This document shows positions 45,656-55,104 of a stretch of DNA of 64,000 nucleotides, piece by piece. The first letter of the stretch is position 1. Each line of letters starts with the position of its first letter. The position numbers and the translations under genes were made by a program. Source of the DNA: Dokdonella immobilis (GTDB lineage Bacteria > Pseudomonadota > Gammaproteobacteria > Xanthomonadales > Rhodanobacteraceae); assembly GCF_900115085.1 (NCBI RefSeq), contig NZ_FOVF01000013.1, positions 1 to 64,000 on the forward strand, in the 5' to 3' direction. The notes below the pieces were generated by a model. It saw only the letters and a list, made by a program, of their open reading frames with translations, was not told where the DNA came from and ran no database searches.

Positions 45656-47188
45656 TCAGAACTCGAACTTGATGCCCTGGGCCAGCGGCAGCTCGTCGGA
45701 GTAGTTGATCGTGTTGGTCTGGCGGCGCATGTAGACCTTCCAGGCGTCCGAGCCGGACTCGCGGCCGCCGCCGGTTTCCTTCTCGCCACCGAAGGCGCCG
45801 CCGATCTCGGCACCCGAGGTGCCGATGTTGACGTTGGCGATGCCGCAATCGGATCCGACTGCCGAGAGGTAACGTTCGGCAGCCTTGACGTTCTGCGTGA
45901 AGATCGCCGAGGACAGGCCCTGCGGCACGGCGTTCTGCATGGCGATCGCCTCGTCGAGGGTCTTGAATTTCATGACATAGAGAATCGGCGCGAAGGTTTC
46001 GGTCTGGACCACCTCGTCGCTGTTCCTGAGGCCGGTAACGACGGTCGGCAGGACGAAGTTGCCCTTGCCTTCCTTCGCCGTTCCGCCGGTGGCGATCGTG
46101 CCGCCGGCGGCCTTGGCCTTCTCGATCGCTTCGAGGAAATGCTTGACCGCTTCCGGGCTGTTGAGCGGGCCCATCAGGGTCTTCGCGTCGGTCGGGTCGC
46201 CGATCTTGCCTTCGACCTGCTTGTAGGCCTTGACCACCGAGGCGACCACGTCGTCGTGGATCGACTCGTGCACGAACAGGCGGCGCGTCGTCGTGCAGCG
46301 CTGGCCGGCCGTGCCGACCGCACCGAACACGATCGCCGGCAGGGCCAGCTTCAGGTCGGCGGTATCGTCGACGATCATGGCGTTGTTGCCGCCGAGTTCG
46401 AGCAGGCTTCGGCCCATGCGCTGGGCGACGCGCTCGCCGACCGCGCGGCCGACCTTGGTCGAACCAGTGAAGCTGATCAGCGGGATGCGGCGATCGTCGA
46501 CGAAGGCCTTGGCCAGATCGGTGCCGGCGTCATTGAACAGGAAGAACAGATCCGGGAAGCCGGCGTCCTTGAGCGCTTCGTTGCAGATCTTCATCGTCGC
46601 GATCGCGGTCAGCGGCGTGCGCGGCGACGGCTTCCAGATGCAGATGTCGCCGCAGATCGTGGCGAGGAAGGCGTTCCAGGCCCAGACCGCTACCGGGAAG
46701 TTGAAGGCGCTGATGATGCCGACCAGACCGAGCGGGTGCCACTGGTCGTACATGCGGTGGCCCGGGCGCTCGGAATGCATCGTGTAGCCGTAGAGCATGC
46801 GCGACTGGCCGACCGCGAAATCGGCGATGTCGATCATCTCCTGCACTTCGCCGTCGCCTTCGGGCTTGATCTTGCCCATCTCGAGCGCGACCAGCGAGCC
46901 GAGCGCGTCCTTGTGCTTGCGCAGCGCTTCGCCGCACAGGCGCACCGCTTCTCCGCGACGCGGTGCCGGCGTCGTGCGCCAGATCTCGAATGCTTCCTGG
47001 GCGCGCTTGATGATCGTGTCATAGTCGGCCTGGCTCGAGGCATGGACTTCCGCGATCACTTCGTTGGTGGCTGGATTGACCGACTGCACGACACCGGCAT
47101 TCGTGGTCCTGGACCATTCGCCCTTGCCGAGGTAGGAGCCGGAATTGGACTTGTCGAGGCCGAGGGCCTTGAGAATGTCAGCGGACAT
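45656..47188 (-). CDS. ALDH7-family aminoadipate-semialdehyde dehydrogenase
   Basis: 510 residues of the ALDH7 (antiquitin) family, which oxidises alpha-aminoadipate semialdehyde to alpha-aminoadipate in lysine breakdown. The active-site Cys298 ([13 protein letters not shown]), Glu264 (LLELGGNNA) and Lys186 ([10 protein letters not shown]) are intact. The C-terminal [11 protein letters not shown] is typical. The ATG at 47188 follows GGAG; an upstream open stretch to 47254 is not protein-like. Together with gcdH in this window it suggests a lysine degradation route. Confidence 0.92.
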   Translation of the reverse strand: MSADILKALGLDKSNSGSYLGKGEWSRTTNAGVVQSVNPATNEVIAEVHASSQADYDTIIKRAQEAFEIWRTTPAPRRGEAVRLCGEALRKHKDALGSLVALEMGKIKPEGDGEVQEMIDIADFAVGQSRMLYGYTMHSERPGHRMYDQWHPLGLVGIISAFNFPVAVWAWNAFLATICGDICIWKPSPRTPLTAIATMKICNEALKDAGFPDLFFLFNDAGTDLAKAFVDDRRIPLISFTGSTKVGRAVGERVAQRMGRSLLELGGNNAMIVDDTADLKLALPAIVFGAVGTAGQRCTTTRRLFVHESIHDDVVASVVKAYKQVEGKIGDPTDAKTLMGPLNSPEAVKHFLEAIEKAKAAGGTIATGGTAKEGKGNFVLPTVVTGLRNSDEVVQTETFAPILYVMKFKTLDEAIAMQNAVPQGLSSAIFTQNVKAAERYLSAVGSDCGIANVNIGTSGAEIGGAFGGEKETGGGRESGSDAWKVYMRRQTNTINYSDELPLAQGIKFEF

Positions 47189-47620
47189 GGAGTCTCCAGA
47201 GTTGATTTGAATGGTCGGGCGTCGGGCCGTCGCGCGGAGATTGGGTTGAATCATTCATTCGCAAGCGACGAGGCCCGGTGTGGGCCTTTTGGGAATACCC
47301 GGTCGCGGGCGTTCCAATGCAATACGCGGCGCAGCAAGCGGGCCCAAAGCCCTGAATGCAGCCGGACAGGATAGAGCAAAAGGGCTCCGGCTGAAACCAT
47401 CGGACCCGGAAATGTCGCCGAGGAAAGTCCATGTCCGCTGCGCATGGCCCGGGGAACCAGCGTTCCTGGCGCCGAACCCGGGCATGCCAATCGGGGTCAT
47501 GGACCATCCAAGGCAGGCCATTGATGAACGGGGGGGCGAACGTGAGCCGGGTGCGAATCTGGAACCTGCATGCAAAATGGGTGTATTCAGACAGGCATGG
47601 CAAGTACGGCACGCGCAGAG
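47189..47620. other. Divergent intergenic region, no gene seen
   Basis: About 430 bases separate the divergent aldehyde dehydrogenase and uracil-DNA-glycosylase-family genes. Promoters for both should lie here. Frames that remain open on either strand do not resemble proteins. In-frame start alternatives for the glycosylase (ATG 47597, 47570) lie at its right edge. Confidence 0.6.
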
Positions 47621-48244
47621 ATGAGTGAACGGAACCGGGCCGACGAACCGCTCGACCAGCTGCTTGCCCAGGTCCGGGCTTGCTGCCATTGCGCGAGCCA
47701 ACTTCCGCACGTGCCGCGCCCGATCGTCCAGGCCGGCGCCGGCTCGCGTCTGCTGATCATCGGGCAGGCCCCCGGCGCACGCGTACATGCCAGTGGCATC
47801 CCCTGGGACGACGCCAGCGGCAATCGCCTGCGCGACTGGCTGCAACTCGACCGTGAGACCTTCTACGACCCGCAGCGCGTCGCCATCATTCCCATGGGCT
47901 ACTGCTATCCCGGCAAGGGCGCCAGCGGAGACCTGCCACCCAGACGCGAATGCGCGGAACTCTGGCTCGACCGGCTGCTGGCGAACCTACCCGCTATCGA
48001 GCTGACCTTGCTGATCGGCCAGTATGCACAGCGGCATATCCTGGGTCCGCGCGCGGCGGGCGGTGTCGGTGCCACCGTGGCCGACTACGCGCGATTCGCG
48101 CCGCGTTACCTGCCCCTGCCGCATCCCTCGCCGCGCAACGTCGCCTGGTTCAAGCGCAATCCGTGGTTCGAAGCCGCGCTCCTGCCCGCATTGCGAAGCC
48201 ATATCGGCAGCTTGTTCGGGAAGCACGCCGGAATGCGACGATGA
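47621..48244 (+). CDS. Uracil-DNA glycosylase superfamily protein
   Basis: 207 residues. The superfamily motif LLIIGQAPGARVHASGIPWDDASG (residues about 44-70) gives the active-site loop, and LPLPHPSPRN near residue 165 is the second. Two Cys near the N-terminus (CCHC) may bind a metal or Fe-S cluster. It belongs to the broad group of UDG-like proteins distinct from Ung; uracil removal from DNA is likely but not proven. Start 47621 (MSERNRADEP) is chosen; ATG 47597 is possible. Its stop overlaps the following DUF488 gene (ATGA). Confidence 0.85.
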   Translation: MSERNRADEPLDQLLAQVRACCHCASQLPHVPRPIVQAGAGSRLLIIGQAPGARVHASGIPWDDASGNRLRDWLQLDRETFYDPQRVAIIPMGYCYPGKGASGDLPPRRECAELWLDRLLANLPAIELTLLIGQYAQRHILGPRAAGGVGATVADYARFAPRYLPLPHPSPRNVAWFKRNPWFEAALLPALRSHIGSLFGKHAGMRR

Positions 48245-48633
48245 CCCGACCAACCCATCGAGACCTGCCCGATATTCGCCTGCAACGCGCCTACGATGAT
48301 CCCGGCGCGAATGATGGCTACCGCGTTCTCGTCGATCGGTTCTGGCCTCGCGGCCGCCGCAGGGACGCGCTGCGACTGGACGAGTGGGCCCGCGATCTCG
48401 CTCCCGAACCGGCCTTGATCCAATGGTTCGGACACAGGCCGGAGCGTTGGGATGAATTCCGCCAGCGCTATGGCGCGTGGCTCGACGAGCCGGCCCAGGC
48501 GCAGCGGCTATCGGAACTGCTTCGGGCGGCCGGTGATGGCGTGCTGACCCTGGTCTATGGGGCGCGAGATGAAACGCAGAACCAGGCGGTCGTCATGCGC
48601 GAGGCACTGATCCGCGCCGCGAAACAACAATGA
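48241..48633 (+). CDS. DUF488 family protein
   Basis: 130 residues. The segment ANDGYRVLVDRFWPRGRRRDALRLDEWARDLAPEPALIQWFGH is characteristic of the DUF488 family, as is LVYGARDETQNQAVVMREAL at the end. The biochemical role is unknown; some members sit next to stress or detoxification genes. The gene overlaps the glycosylase-family gene by four bases, implying joint expression. Confidence 0.88.
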   Translation: MTRPTHRDLPDIRLQRAYDDPGANDGYRVLVDRFWPRGRRRDALRLDEWARDLAPEPALIQWFGHRPERWDEFRQRYGAWLDEPAQAQRLSELLRAAGDGVLTLVYGARDETQNQAVVMREALIRAAKQQ

Positions 48634-48705
48634 CAATGATGTGCAGTCGGCGGAACGGGGCGAGGATCGGTTCGGGCAGTTTTTCGCGGAGGATTCGCCC
48701 GGGTG

Positions 48706-49884
48706 CTAGTCGAAGCTGCCGTTGAAGACGACATCATTGATCAATACGGCGAGGCTGCCCGATTCATAGTCGAGCACGGCGAGATCCGGGCTGCCATCGG
48801 CGTTGAAGTCTGCGGTGGCGATCGTCGAAGGGGACGTTCCGAGCGGAATGATCTGCGGCAGGCCGAAGATTCCGTTCGCGCTGCCGCGGAAGACTTCAAC
48901 CGCGGCCATGCGAAAGTCGGCGACGGCGAGATCGAGGTTGCCGTCGGCGTCGAGATCGACGGCGATGATCGAATTGGGTTCCGAATCGACCCATCCCGCA
49001 CTCGAGAGCGGGTACTCGATGGCGGGCGCAAACGATCCGTCCCCGTATCCCTTGACGACCGAGATCGAGGCGCCCTCGCCATTGGCCACGGCGATGTCGG
49101 CAATTCCATCGTGATTGAAATCGGCGGCGACGAGTGAGCGGGGATTGGCACCCACCGTGTAGTGCGTCGGAGCACCGAACTGCCCGTTTCCTGCGCCGAG
49201 AAGTATGGTCAGGCGTCCGACTCCCCAGCTGACCTGTGCGATGTCCGCGTGGCCATCGCCGTTGAAATCGGCTGAAACATTGGAAATCGGCGAGTCGTCC
49301 GACTCAAACTCGGTTCGTGGCTGAAAAGTCCCGTTGCCGTTTCCGAGCAGCACCGAAATGTTGCTGCCTTCCGAATTTGTCGTGATCAGGTCCAGCCTGC
49401 CATCATGATTGGTGTCGACTGCGACAACGGAGGTCGGACAGGTGCCGACCTGGTGGAGGGTCTGGGCCAGGAATGTTCCATTGCCGACGCCAAGCGCGAC
49501 GGACACATAGAACGGGCCGCCATACTGGCTCGTGACGGCATAGTCGAGGTTGCCATCGCCATTGAAGTCGCCGGTCGCCAGCGGCTGTGGATGGTGAAAA
49601 ATCCGGCCATCAGGGGCCGTGGCATAGCTGACGACCGGCGCGAACCGAGTAGTGCCGGTGCCCAGCAACACGGACGCGGTGGAGAGCTGATCATTCGCGG
49701 CAACAACGTCCAGAAGACCATCGTGATTGAAGTCTGCGACCGCCATGCCAGCGGGCCGGTTGCCTGCGGGCGATGAGCCCGGTTCGAGGAACACGAGGTC
49801 GGCCAGAACCGGACTTGGAATGGCCAGGACGACGCCTGCCGACATGCAGATTGCTGCAATGGAGCGGCTTGCTGAACGACGCAT
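48706..49884 (-). CDS. Exported FG-GAP/VCBS repeat protein
   Basis: 392 residues. A signal peptide (to about residue 28, PVLA) precedes seven repeats, each with a calcium-binding D-x-N/D-x-D-G-x-x-D core: DFNHDGLLD, DFNGDGNLD, DTNHDGRLD, DFNGDGHAD, DFNHDGIAD, DLDADGNLD, DFNADGSPD. Seven such repeats should form one seven-bladed beta-propeller, as in integrin alpha heads. The C-terminus (DVVFNGSFD) matches the tail of two other exported proteins here. GAGGCAGG precedes the ATG. The likely location is the cell surface or outside; ligand unknown. Confidence 0.9.
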   Translation of the reverse strand: MRRSASRSIAAICMSAGVVLAIPSPVLADLVFLEPGSSPAGNRPAGMAVADFNHDGLLDVVAANDQLSTASVLLGTGTTRFAPVVSYATAPDGRIFHHPQPLATGDFNGDGNLDYAVTSQYGGPFYVSVALGVGNGTFLAQTLHQVGTCPTSVVAVDTNHDGRLDLITTNSEGSNISVLLGNGNGTFQPRTEFESDDSPISNVSADFNGDGHADIAQVSWGVGRLTILLGAGNGQFGAPTHYTVGANPRSLVAADFNHDGIADIAVANGEGASISVVKGYGDGSFAPAIEYPLSSAGWVDSEPNSIIAVDLDADGNLDLAVADFRMAAVEVFRGSANGIFGLPQIIPLGTSPSTIATADFNADGSPDLAVLDYESGSLAVLINDVVFNGSFD

Positions 49885-49927
49885 GCGGCCTGCCTCGACG
49901 TTGGCGTGATGTGCATGGTAACCCAAT

Positions 49928-50342
49928 ATGAATTGTTATATATCCACTGCAGCCACTTCGCGTTTCCAATTGTACGGTCTTGCCAGCGATCCTGCCGTGG
50001 TCAGCCGGTGGGTGCAGAATGGGCAGCCGACCGGCATGTCGGTCCCTTCGAGTACGCATCTCTGCGGCCAGGTGGTTTTATGGCAACTGGGTTCATGCGC
50101 GAGATCGCGAGGCCTTCGACGCGCAAATGTGCGGTGGCCACTCGCATGCCGAGATCGCTCGCAGAATCGGCGATCGATTCAATGTCGAACGCTGCGAGTT
50201 CATCGACCGGCCAGGGTGCGCCGTGCCGGTCATCCGGCTCTACTGCAACTTCGAAGCGAGGATTGCCCAGTCCATGGCCGCGATGGGCATTGGCGCTTTC
50301 GTTCCGGAATCAGCGCCGCACGGATCGGCGAAAGGGCAGTGA
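49928..50342 (+). pseudogene. Possible frameshifted gene, unknown
   Basis: A candidate N-terminal portion starting at ATG 49928 and a C-terminal portion ending at the stop at 50342 lie in different frames, the change being near 50040-50100. The C-terminal part is the stronger, with IARRIGDRFNVERCEFIDRP and VIRLYCNFEARIAQSMAA. No homologue is recognised. It may also be a short intact gene starting at ATG 50019. Confidence 0.3.
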
Positions 50343-50400
50343 GAGAGGCTGACAGTTCCCGCGAGCTCCGGGCGGACCGAGTAATGATGCAGCCTGGAAC

Positions 50401-50432
50401 GCAGGAGGCCCCGCGATCGCGGGGCCTCCTGC
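50401..50432. terminator. Perfect 32-base palindrome downstream of csbD
   Basis: GCAGGAGGCCCCGCG-AT-CGCGGGGCCTCCTGC is self-complementary over 32 bases. It lies 21 bases after the csbD stop, so it should stop transcription or protect that mRNA. There is no T-run on either side. Confidence 0.7.
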
Positions 50433-50453
50433 TGCGCTTCCGGACGGGGCGGC

Positions 50454-50651
50454 TCAGATCGAATTTTCGAATTCCCGAACGGCCTTCTTCGCTTCGTCAC
50501 GGGCCATGCCGTAGCGCTCCTGGATCTTGCCTGCCAGGTATTCGGTGTTGCCCTCGGCAACATCGAGGTCGTCGTTGGTCAGCTTGCCCCACTTCTCCTG
50601 GATGCTGCCCTTGAGCTGCTTCCATTTACCCTGGATACGATCTTCGTTCAT
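50454..50651 (-). CDS. CsbD-family stress protein
   Basis: 65 residues matching the CsbD/YjbJ family ([54 protein letters not shown]). Members are small hydrophilic proteins induced in general stress; the biochemical role is undefined. AGGGAGA lies 7 bases before the ATG. Roughly 100 bases upstream a 10-base perfect inverted repeat (TGCATGCAAG) may be a regulatory site. Confidence 0.93.
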   Translation of the reverse strand: MNEDRIQGKWKQLKGSIQEKWGKLTNDDLDVAEGNTEYLAGKIQERYGMARDEAKKAVREFENSI

Positions 50652-51041
50652 GGATTTCTCCCTTTGGATTGGATTGTTGCGGAGAGTCGGCAATGCACCC
50701 GATCCGGTCATGCCCGCCGTGCCCCGCTGACGATCACCTTGCCCCAGACTCCATGCATGCAAGATAAATTGGGAATCCTTGCATGCAGTCGCCGTTCATG
50801 CGGCATGTCCGTTCAGGTGCTGATTTTTAATTGCAATTTGTTTACCGATGGCACGACTTGGCATTGCGCTTCCCGGGCAGGTTGATACCCCGGGGATGGC
50901 GTCGGGGTCGCAGGATGGAGGTAGGCGAAGTCATCGGGCCTTCGTCGGCCTTCGGTGAGCGAGGCTTGCTTCACATCCGGGCGAGTGATGAACTCGGCGA
51001 CCAGGGGCATGGCCCGCAGGGTGTCGGTGCAGGGGACGAGC
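50652..51041. other. Divergent intergenic region with inverted repeat
   Basis: About 390 bases between csbD (minus) and a membrane protein gene (plus). At 50754-50787, TGCATGCAAG, 14 bases and CTTGCATGCA form a perfect inverted repeat. An AT-rich stretch near 50815-50845 could hold promoters. No gene is seen. Confidence 0.6.
50754..50787. promoter_or_regulatory. Perfect 10-base inverted repeat upstream of csbD
   Basis: TGCATGCAAG and CTTGCATGCA are separated by 14 bases (ATAAATTGGGAATC). The symmetry and AT-rich spacer are compatible with a dimeric repressor or activator site. It lies 103 bases upstream of the csbD start. No known regulator motif was recognised. Confidence 0.45.
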
Positions 51042-51836
51042 ATGCATTTTCGCGTTATGCACAATTTTCTTCTGGTCCTCGCCTGCCTGCTCGGATCGGC
51101 CAGGGCGGAGACAACCGTACGTGTGCTCGAGACGTGGCCGCCGGGAGACCGGGTGGAATTGGGCAGAAATCAGAGCTTCTACTTGCGTCTGGCCTATGCC
51201 ACGGATGTGCCGGTGCGCATCTGGGTGGCGCCCTATCGGAACGGCGAACGTGTGGACGCGGGCAGCAATCCTTCCGCGATCCATTCCGGCCGTGGTGAGG
51301 CGTTGGGATGGTTCTTCTTCATGCACCCCGGCGCCGAGGTCGACGAAGTCCGCATTACGGCAGGCGATGGCAGCGAGGCCAATACGCGGCTTGTTGCGGT
51401 CTGGAATGGGCGCGTGACAGGGGGCGTCGAACCTGCCGACGACAGTCTGATCGCACCCGGGTGGATAGCCGAATTGACGGCGCTGGCCAGGAAACAACAG
51501 GACGAGGCCAATCGGGCGCGGGAGAGTGCGCCGGTATCCACCGGAGAGGTCGTGCTGTTTGGCGGCTTCATGCTGGGGATGCTCGCTGTCGGGGTGCTTG
51601 GACTGGCCTGGCCGGCCTGGGGCCTCTGGCGCTGGAGGGGTGGCTGGCGCCTGGCTGCGGCGGTCCCGGAAGCATTGATGGTGTTCGTCGTCTTGCGGAT
51701 CGTGACCGGCGTCGCGCGTGATCCCACTTCGCATAATCTCTGGCCATTCGAAATTCTCCAGGCGGGCGCGTTCGGCCTTGCCTGGATGGCGGTCCTGGTC
51801 GCGGCGAGAAGGGTTTTCGGCCAGCGACGTCCATGA
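51042..51836 (+). CDS. Exported/membrane protein of unknown function
   Basis: 264 residues. A signal peptide (MHFRVMHNFLLVLACLLGSARA) is followed by a beta-rich periplasmic domain (about 22-150) and three membrane helices (LFGGFMLGMLAVGVLGLAW, LAAAVPEALMVFVVLRIV, LQAGAFGLAWMAVLVAA). No family was recognised. GGGGACGAG lies 1-8 bases upstream. It precedes a PAS-GGDEF cyclase gene by 141 bases on the same strand, so a sensory partnership is possible but unproven. Confidence 0.75.
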   Translation: MHFRVMHNFLLVLACLLGSARAETTVRVLETWPPGDRVELGRNQSFYLRLAYATDVPVRIWVAPYRNGERVDAGSNPSAIHSGRGEALGWFFFMHPGAEVDEVRITAGDGSEANTRLVAVWNGRVTGGVEPADDSLIAPGWIAELTALARKQQDEANRARESAPVSTGEVVLFGGFMLGMLAVGVLGLAWPAWGLWRWRGGWRLAAAVPEALMVFVVLRIVTGVARDPTSHNLWPFEILQAGAFGLAWMAVLVAARRVFGQRRP

Positions 51837-51977
51837 TGGCAAGGTGGACCGGCACGCCATTCTGATCGGCATTGGTGGTTTTTTGCATCGGCGGCCGGCC
51901 ATGGTCGACCAGAGGAGGCCACGCCGCCATTCTTGCCCACTCTCGGCCCTTGGCGCAGACTGGTTCCGGGGGAAATC

Positions 51978-53552
51978 ATGGTTCTCGATATCCGCACGGT
52001 CGTCATCGTCGCCGCCTTGATCGCGCTGATCATCGGGGTCAGCCTGTGGTTTGCCCTGCGAAATCAAAAGGCCGCGATGGTGTCCAGCATCCGGATCTGG
52101 ATGCTCGGTGTTCTGCTGCTGCCGACGGGCTGGGTCCTGTACGGACTTCGCGGGCTGCTGTCGGACTTCGTGACGATCGTGGTCGCGAACGGTCTGTTGA
52201 GCCTCGGTTTCGCCAAGCTGGTCGAGGCCGTGCGGGATTTCGTCGGTCGTCCGCGAAATCGCGCGCTGATCTACCTGCCGGTGCTTGCCGTCGTTCTGGG
52301 CGAGGCGGTCTTCAGCTATCTCGCGCCGAACCCGCGCGTTCGCGGTGTCCTGGTTGCGGCCATCATCGGCGTGCAACTGGCTTTCGCGGTCTCCGCACTG
52401 ATGGCGCGTGCGATCGCTCGACCGCGCAGCCATCAGCTGACCGCGGCGGCGTTCTTGCTGCTCTCACTGGTGCTGCTCGTTCGTGCTGCACACGAGTTGT
52501 TCCAGCCTCATGCATTGCCCGGCCCGTTTGCGTTCTCGCTGATGCAGTCCATTGCATTTGGACTCGCGGCGGCGTTCCCGATTGCCGCAACGCTGGGATT
52601 TCTGTCGATGTGCAACGACAGGTTGAATCTGGCCCTGGTTCGAAACCAGGCGCATTTCCGCGCCATAACCGACCATATGCCGGCGATTGTGGCGCATATC
52701 GATACGCGCGAGCAGTTCACGTTCGCGAATGCCTATCTGGCTCGATTGCTGGGCGTCGAGCCGGATGATTTCGTGGGTCGCACCCTGCAGGAAGTATTTG
52801 GGCCGGCGGCCTATGCGGAGATTGCTCCGCATGTTCCCGCGGTCCTGCAAGGCACGGCGCCGACATTCGAGATGGCGCACTCCTTTCAGGGCAAGCAGCG
52901 CTTCTTCGAAGCATCCTTCGTCCCTGACCTGGATTCGACTCGAGGCGTGTGTGGTTTCTTCGTGCTCCTCTTCGACATCTCGCGACTCAAGCTCGCGAAA
53001 GAGGAACTGGCCAGGGTGGCGCAGTGCGACAGCCTGACCGGACTGGCCAATCGCAAGGCATTCGGCGAGTCGCTCGACCGCGCATTGGCCCGCCCGGGTC
53101 CGCAGGATCGATTGCTCGGCTTGCTCTACATCGATATCGATCACTTCAAGAGCATCAACGACCGATACGGACATCTGACCGGCGATGGTGTCCTCTGCGA
53201 GTTTTCAGCGCGGCTCAAGCGCTGCATTCGCGAATCGGATCTTGCCGCTCGCCTGGGGGGCGATGAGTTCGCCGTGCTCATCGAGGATGCCGAATCGTCC
53301 GAGGCGATTGAGACGGTCGCGCGCAAGCTTCTCGATATGGTCAGGGTCGACTTCGTCGTCGATGGTCATGCCCTGAGGGTTGGAGTCAGCATCGGAATCG
53401 GCATCTCGCGGTCCGGCGCCGACCCGACTGCCTTGTTGCGCATGGCAGACGAGGCGCTGTATGAGGCAAAGGTGGCCGGGCGCGATGGCTTTTGCATCGC
53501 GCGGGTCGGAATCGATCCGGTACTTTCCGGGCGGGCGGATCCCCTCCGCTGA
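51978..53552 (+). CDS. Membrane diguanylate cyclase, 7TM-PAS-GGDEF
   Basis: 524 residues. About seven membrane helices (residues 5-215) are followed by a PAS domain (about 227-345, FRAITDHMPAIVAHIDTREQ) and a GGDEF domain (about 355-510). The active site RLGGDEF is intact and the inhibitory RESD lies five residues before it, so both c-di-GMP synthesis and feedback inhibition are expected. The ATG at 51978 follows GGGGGA; an upstream ATG at 51933 is not needed. The PAS domain may sense a small ligand or redox state; the signal is unknown. Confidence 0.9.
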   Translation: MVLDIRTVVIVAALIALIIGVSLWFALRNQKAAMVSSIRIWMLGVLLLPTGWVLYGLRGLLSDFVTIVVANGLLSLGFAKLVEAVRDFVGRPRNRALIYLPVLAVVLGEAVFSYLAPNPRVRGVLVAAIIGVQLAFAVSALMARAIARPRSHQLTAAAFLLLSLVLLVRAAHELFQPHALPGPFAFSLMQSIAFGLAAAFPIAATLGFLSMCNDRLNLALVRNQAHFRAITDHMPAIVAHIDTREQFTFANAYLARLLGVEPDDFVGRTLQEVFGPAAYAEIAPHVPAVLQGTAPTFEMAHSFQGKQRFFEASFVPDLDSTRGVCGFFVLLFDISRLKLAKEELARVAQCDSLTGLANRKAFGESLDRALARPGPQDRLLGLLYIDIDHFKSINDRYGHLTGDGVLCEFSARLKRCIRESDLAARLGGDEFAVLIEDAESSEAIETVARKLLDMVRVDFVVDGHALRVGVSIGIGISRSGADPTALLRMADEALYEAKVAGRDGFCIARVGIDPVLSGRADPLR

Positions 53553-53691
53553 ATCCGCTTGCCGGCCCCGGTACGGTTTGCGCCGGTCATTCCAGCGCGC
53601 ATTTCGCTGTCAATGCCGATGTGGCGCGCGCGACGGGCTGCCATCCGCAGAGCGGTCGGCCGATTCGCATTTGGTGTATCGATGGCCCACG

Positions 53692-54609
53692 CTATCGAGG
53701 GGAGGTTCGCCGCCTCGAGCGCACGATGCCCTCGATCGCGAAGATGCCCAGGGCGATCCAGATCAGCGCGAAACCGACCATGCGGTCGCGACCGAACGGT
53801 TCGCCGAAGACCAGGACACCACAGAGCAACTGCAGGGTAGGGGCCATGTATTGCATCAGGCCGACAACCGAGAACGGAATCCGGCGCACGGCTTCGGCAA
53901 AGGCGATCAGCGGAATCGCGGTCAAGGCGCCGCCGAAGACGAGCAGGATGCCGGCCTTGAGGCCCCAGCCTCCTGCGGCTGGGGAAGCAATGAATCCACC
54001 CTGGCCATGGCTTTCGGTCCAGAGCAGGAATACGAGCGCCGGCAGGAACAGGTAGATGCTTTCAACGCCGAGACCGCGCACGGGCGGCACCGCCGCAATC
54101 TTCCGAATCAATCCGTAGAGACCGAACGAACAGGCCAGGGCCAGGGCGATCCAGGGGAAGCTGCCGTAATTGAAGGTCAGCCAGAGCACGCCGGTGGCGG
54201 CGATCGCGACCGAAATCCATTGCGCGCGGTTCAGTCGCTCGCCGAGCAGGAACACGCCGAGCACGACGTTGAGCAGCGGGTTGATGAAGTAGCCGAGGCT
54301 GGTCTCGACCACGTGCCCGGCGTTGACCGCCCAGATGTAGAGGCCCCAGTTGAGGGCGATGAGCGTTCCCGAAAGCGCCAGCATCCAGGCCGCGCGCGGT
54401 TGTCGGAGGGTTTCGCGCAGCCAGCCCCGACCGTGGCGCCAGATCAGCCAGCCACCGACCATCAGCGCGCTCCAGAGGATGCGATGGGTGATGATCTGCA
54501 GCGAAGGCACTGTCTTGAGCAGATGCCAGTACAGCGGCATCAGCCCCCAGATGGCGAACGCAACGGTGGCAGCGGCGAGACCGCGCGGATCGATCGATTG
54601 GGTAGACAG
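53692..54609 (-). CDS. rarD: RarD-type EamA permease, likely CTG start
   Basis: 305 residues from CTG at 54609. The RarD subgroup of drug/metabolite transporters is recognised from GLAAATVAFAIWGLMPLYWHLL, THRILWSALMVGGWL, the WAVNAGHVVETSLGYFINPLLNVVLGV segment, and GLMQYMAPTLQLLCGVLVFGE. About ten membrane helices are present. No ATG, GTG or TTG lies at the expected N-terminus; a CTG preceded by GAGGAG (7-base spacing) does, giving the usual length (about 300). The only in-frame ATG (54753) would add 48 non-protein-like residues. Substrate is unknown. Confidence 0.85.
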   Translation of the reverse strand: MSTQSIDPRGLAAATVAFAIWGLMPLYWHLLKTVPSLQIITHRILWSALMVGGWLIWRHGRGWLRETLRQPRAAWMLALSGTLIALNWGLYIWAVNAGHVVETSLGYFINPLLNVVLGVFLLGERLNRAQWISVAIAATGVLWLTFNYGSFPWIALALACSFGLYGLIRKIAAVPPVRGLGVESIYLFLPALVFLLWTESHGQGGFIASPAAGGWGLKAGILLVFGGALTAIPLIAFAEAVRRIPFSVVGLMQYMAPTLQLLCGVLVFGEPFGRDRMVGFALIWIALGIFAIEGIVRSRRRTSPR

Positions 54610-54872
54610 GGGTGAATCTCCTCGGCCGGACTGCCGGCATCCAGGGTCGTATTGTCCCGGTTTCCTGAGGCGGTGGTCAGGTTTCGCTGTTGCCAGCGCA
54701 CGATCGGCGCCGCAACCGCGTTCCCGTTGCCGTCGACTCTCCACCCGCGCCATCCAGGTTGCGCGAGACCGGGCCTTGGCGCTGTCGGTGCGTTCAGGCA
54801 GGGTCGGCTATACCTCGTCCCCGTCTGCCATTCACGGACACCGCGCCGGCCTTTCCATCGGAGAACATCACT

Positions 54873-55016
54873 ATGAACATCCATATCGCAGCCCAGCCCT
54901 TGATCGCTCTGATCGCCGGCATCCTGATCCTGATCGTTCCGCGCCTGCTCAACTACGTCGTTGCCATCTATCTGATCATCGTGGGCCTGATCGGCCTCCT
55001 GCCTTTGCTGCGCTGA
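54873..55016 (+). CDS. DUF3096 small membrane protein
   Basis: 47 residues, nearly all hydrophobic, matching DUF3096 (AAQPLIALIAGILILIVPRL, then LNYVVAIYLIIVGLIGLLPLL). Two helices are predicted. A GGAG-containing site lies about 9 bases before the ATG. The family is common in Proteobacteria and has no known function. Confidence 0.9.
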   Translation: MNIHIAAQPLIALIAGILILIVPRLLNYVVAIYLIIVGLIGLLPLLR

Positions 55017-55104
55017 TTGCATCAGTCCATGTTTACAGTGATGTTCCGCCGGTCCGATTCGGTTCGGCGGCACCCGGTGACGTGGCTGGCGAGGCGCATT
55101 CCGC

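Larger units (their letters stand above)
49885..50453. other. 569-base gap with possible disrupted gene
   Basis: Codon usage suggests coding on the plus strand, but in pieces. At 49928-50100 one frame reads SRFQLYGLASDPAVVSRW, while from about 50070 to 50342 another reads HARDREAFDAQMCGGHSHAE and IARRIGDRFNVERCEF with normal GC-rich third positions. No single frame joins them, so this may be a frameshifted gene or a misread. No family was recognised. At 50401-50432 a perfect 32-base palindrome follows. Confidence 0.4.
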
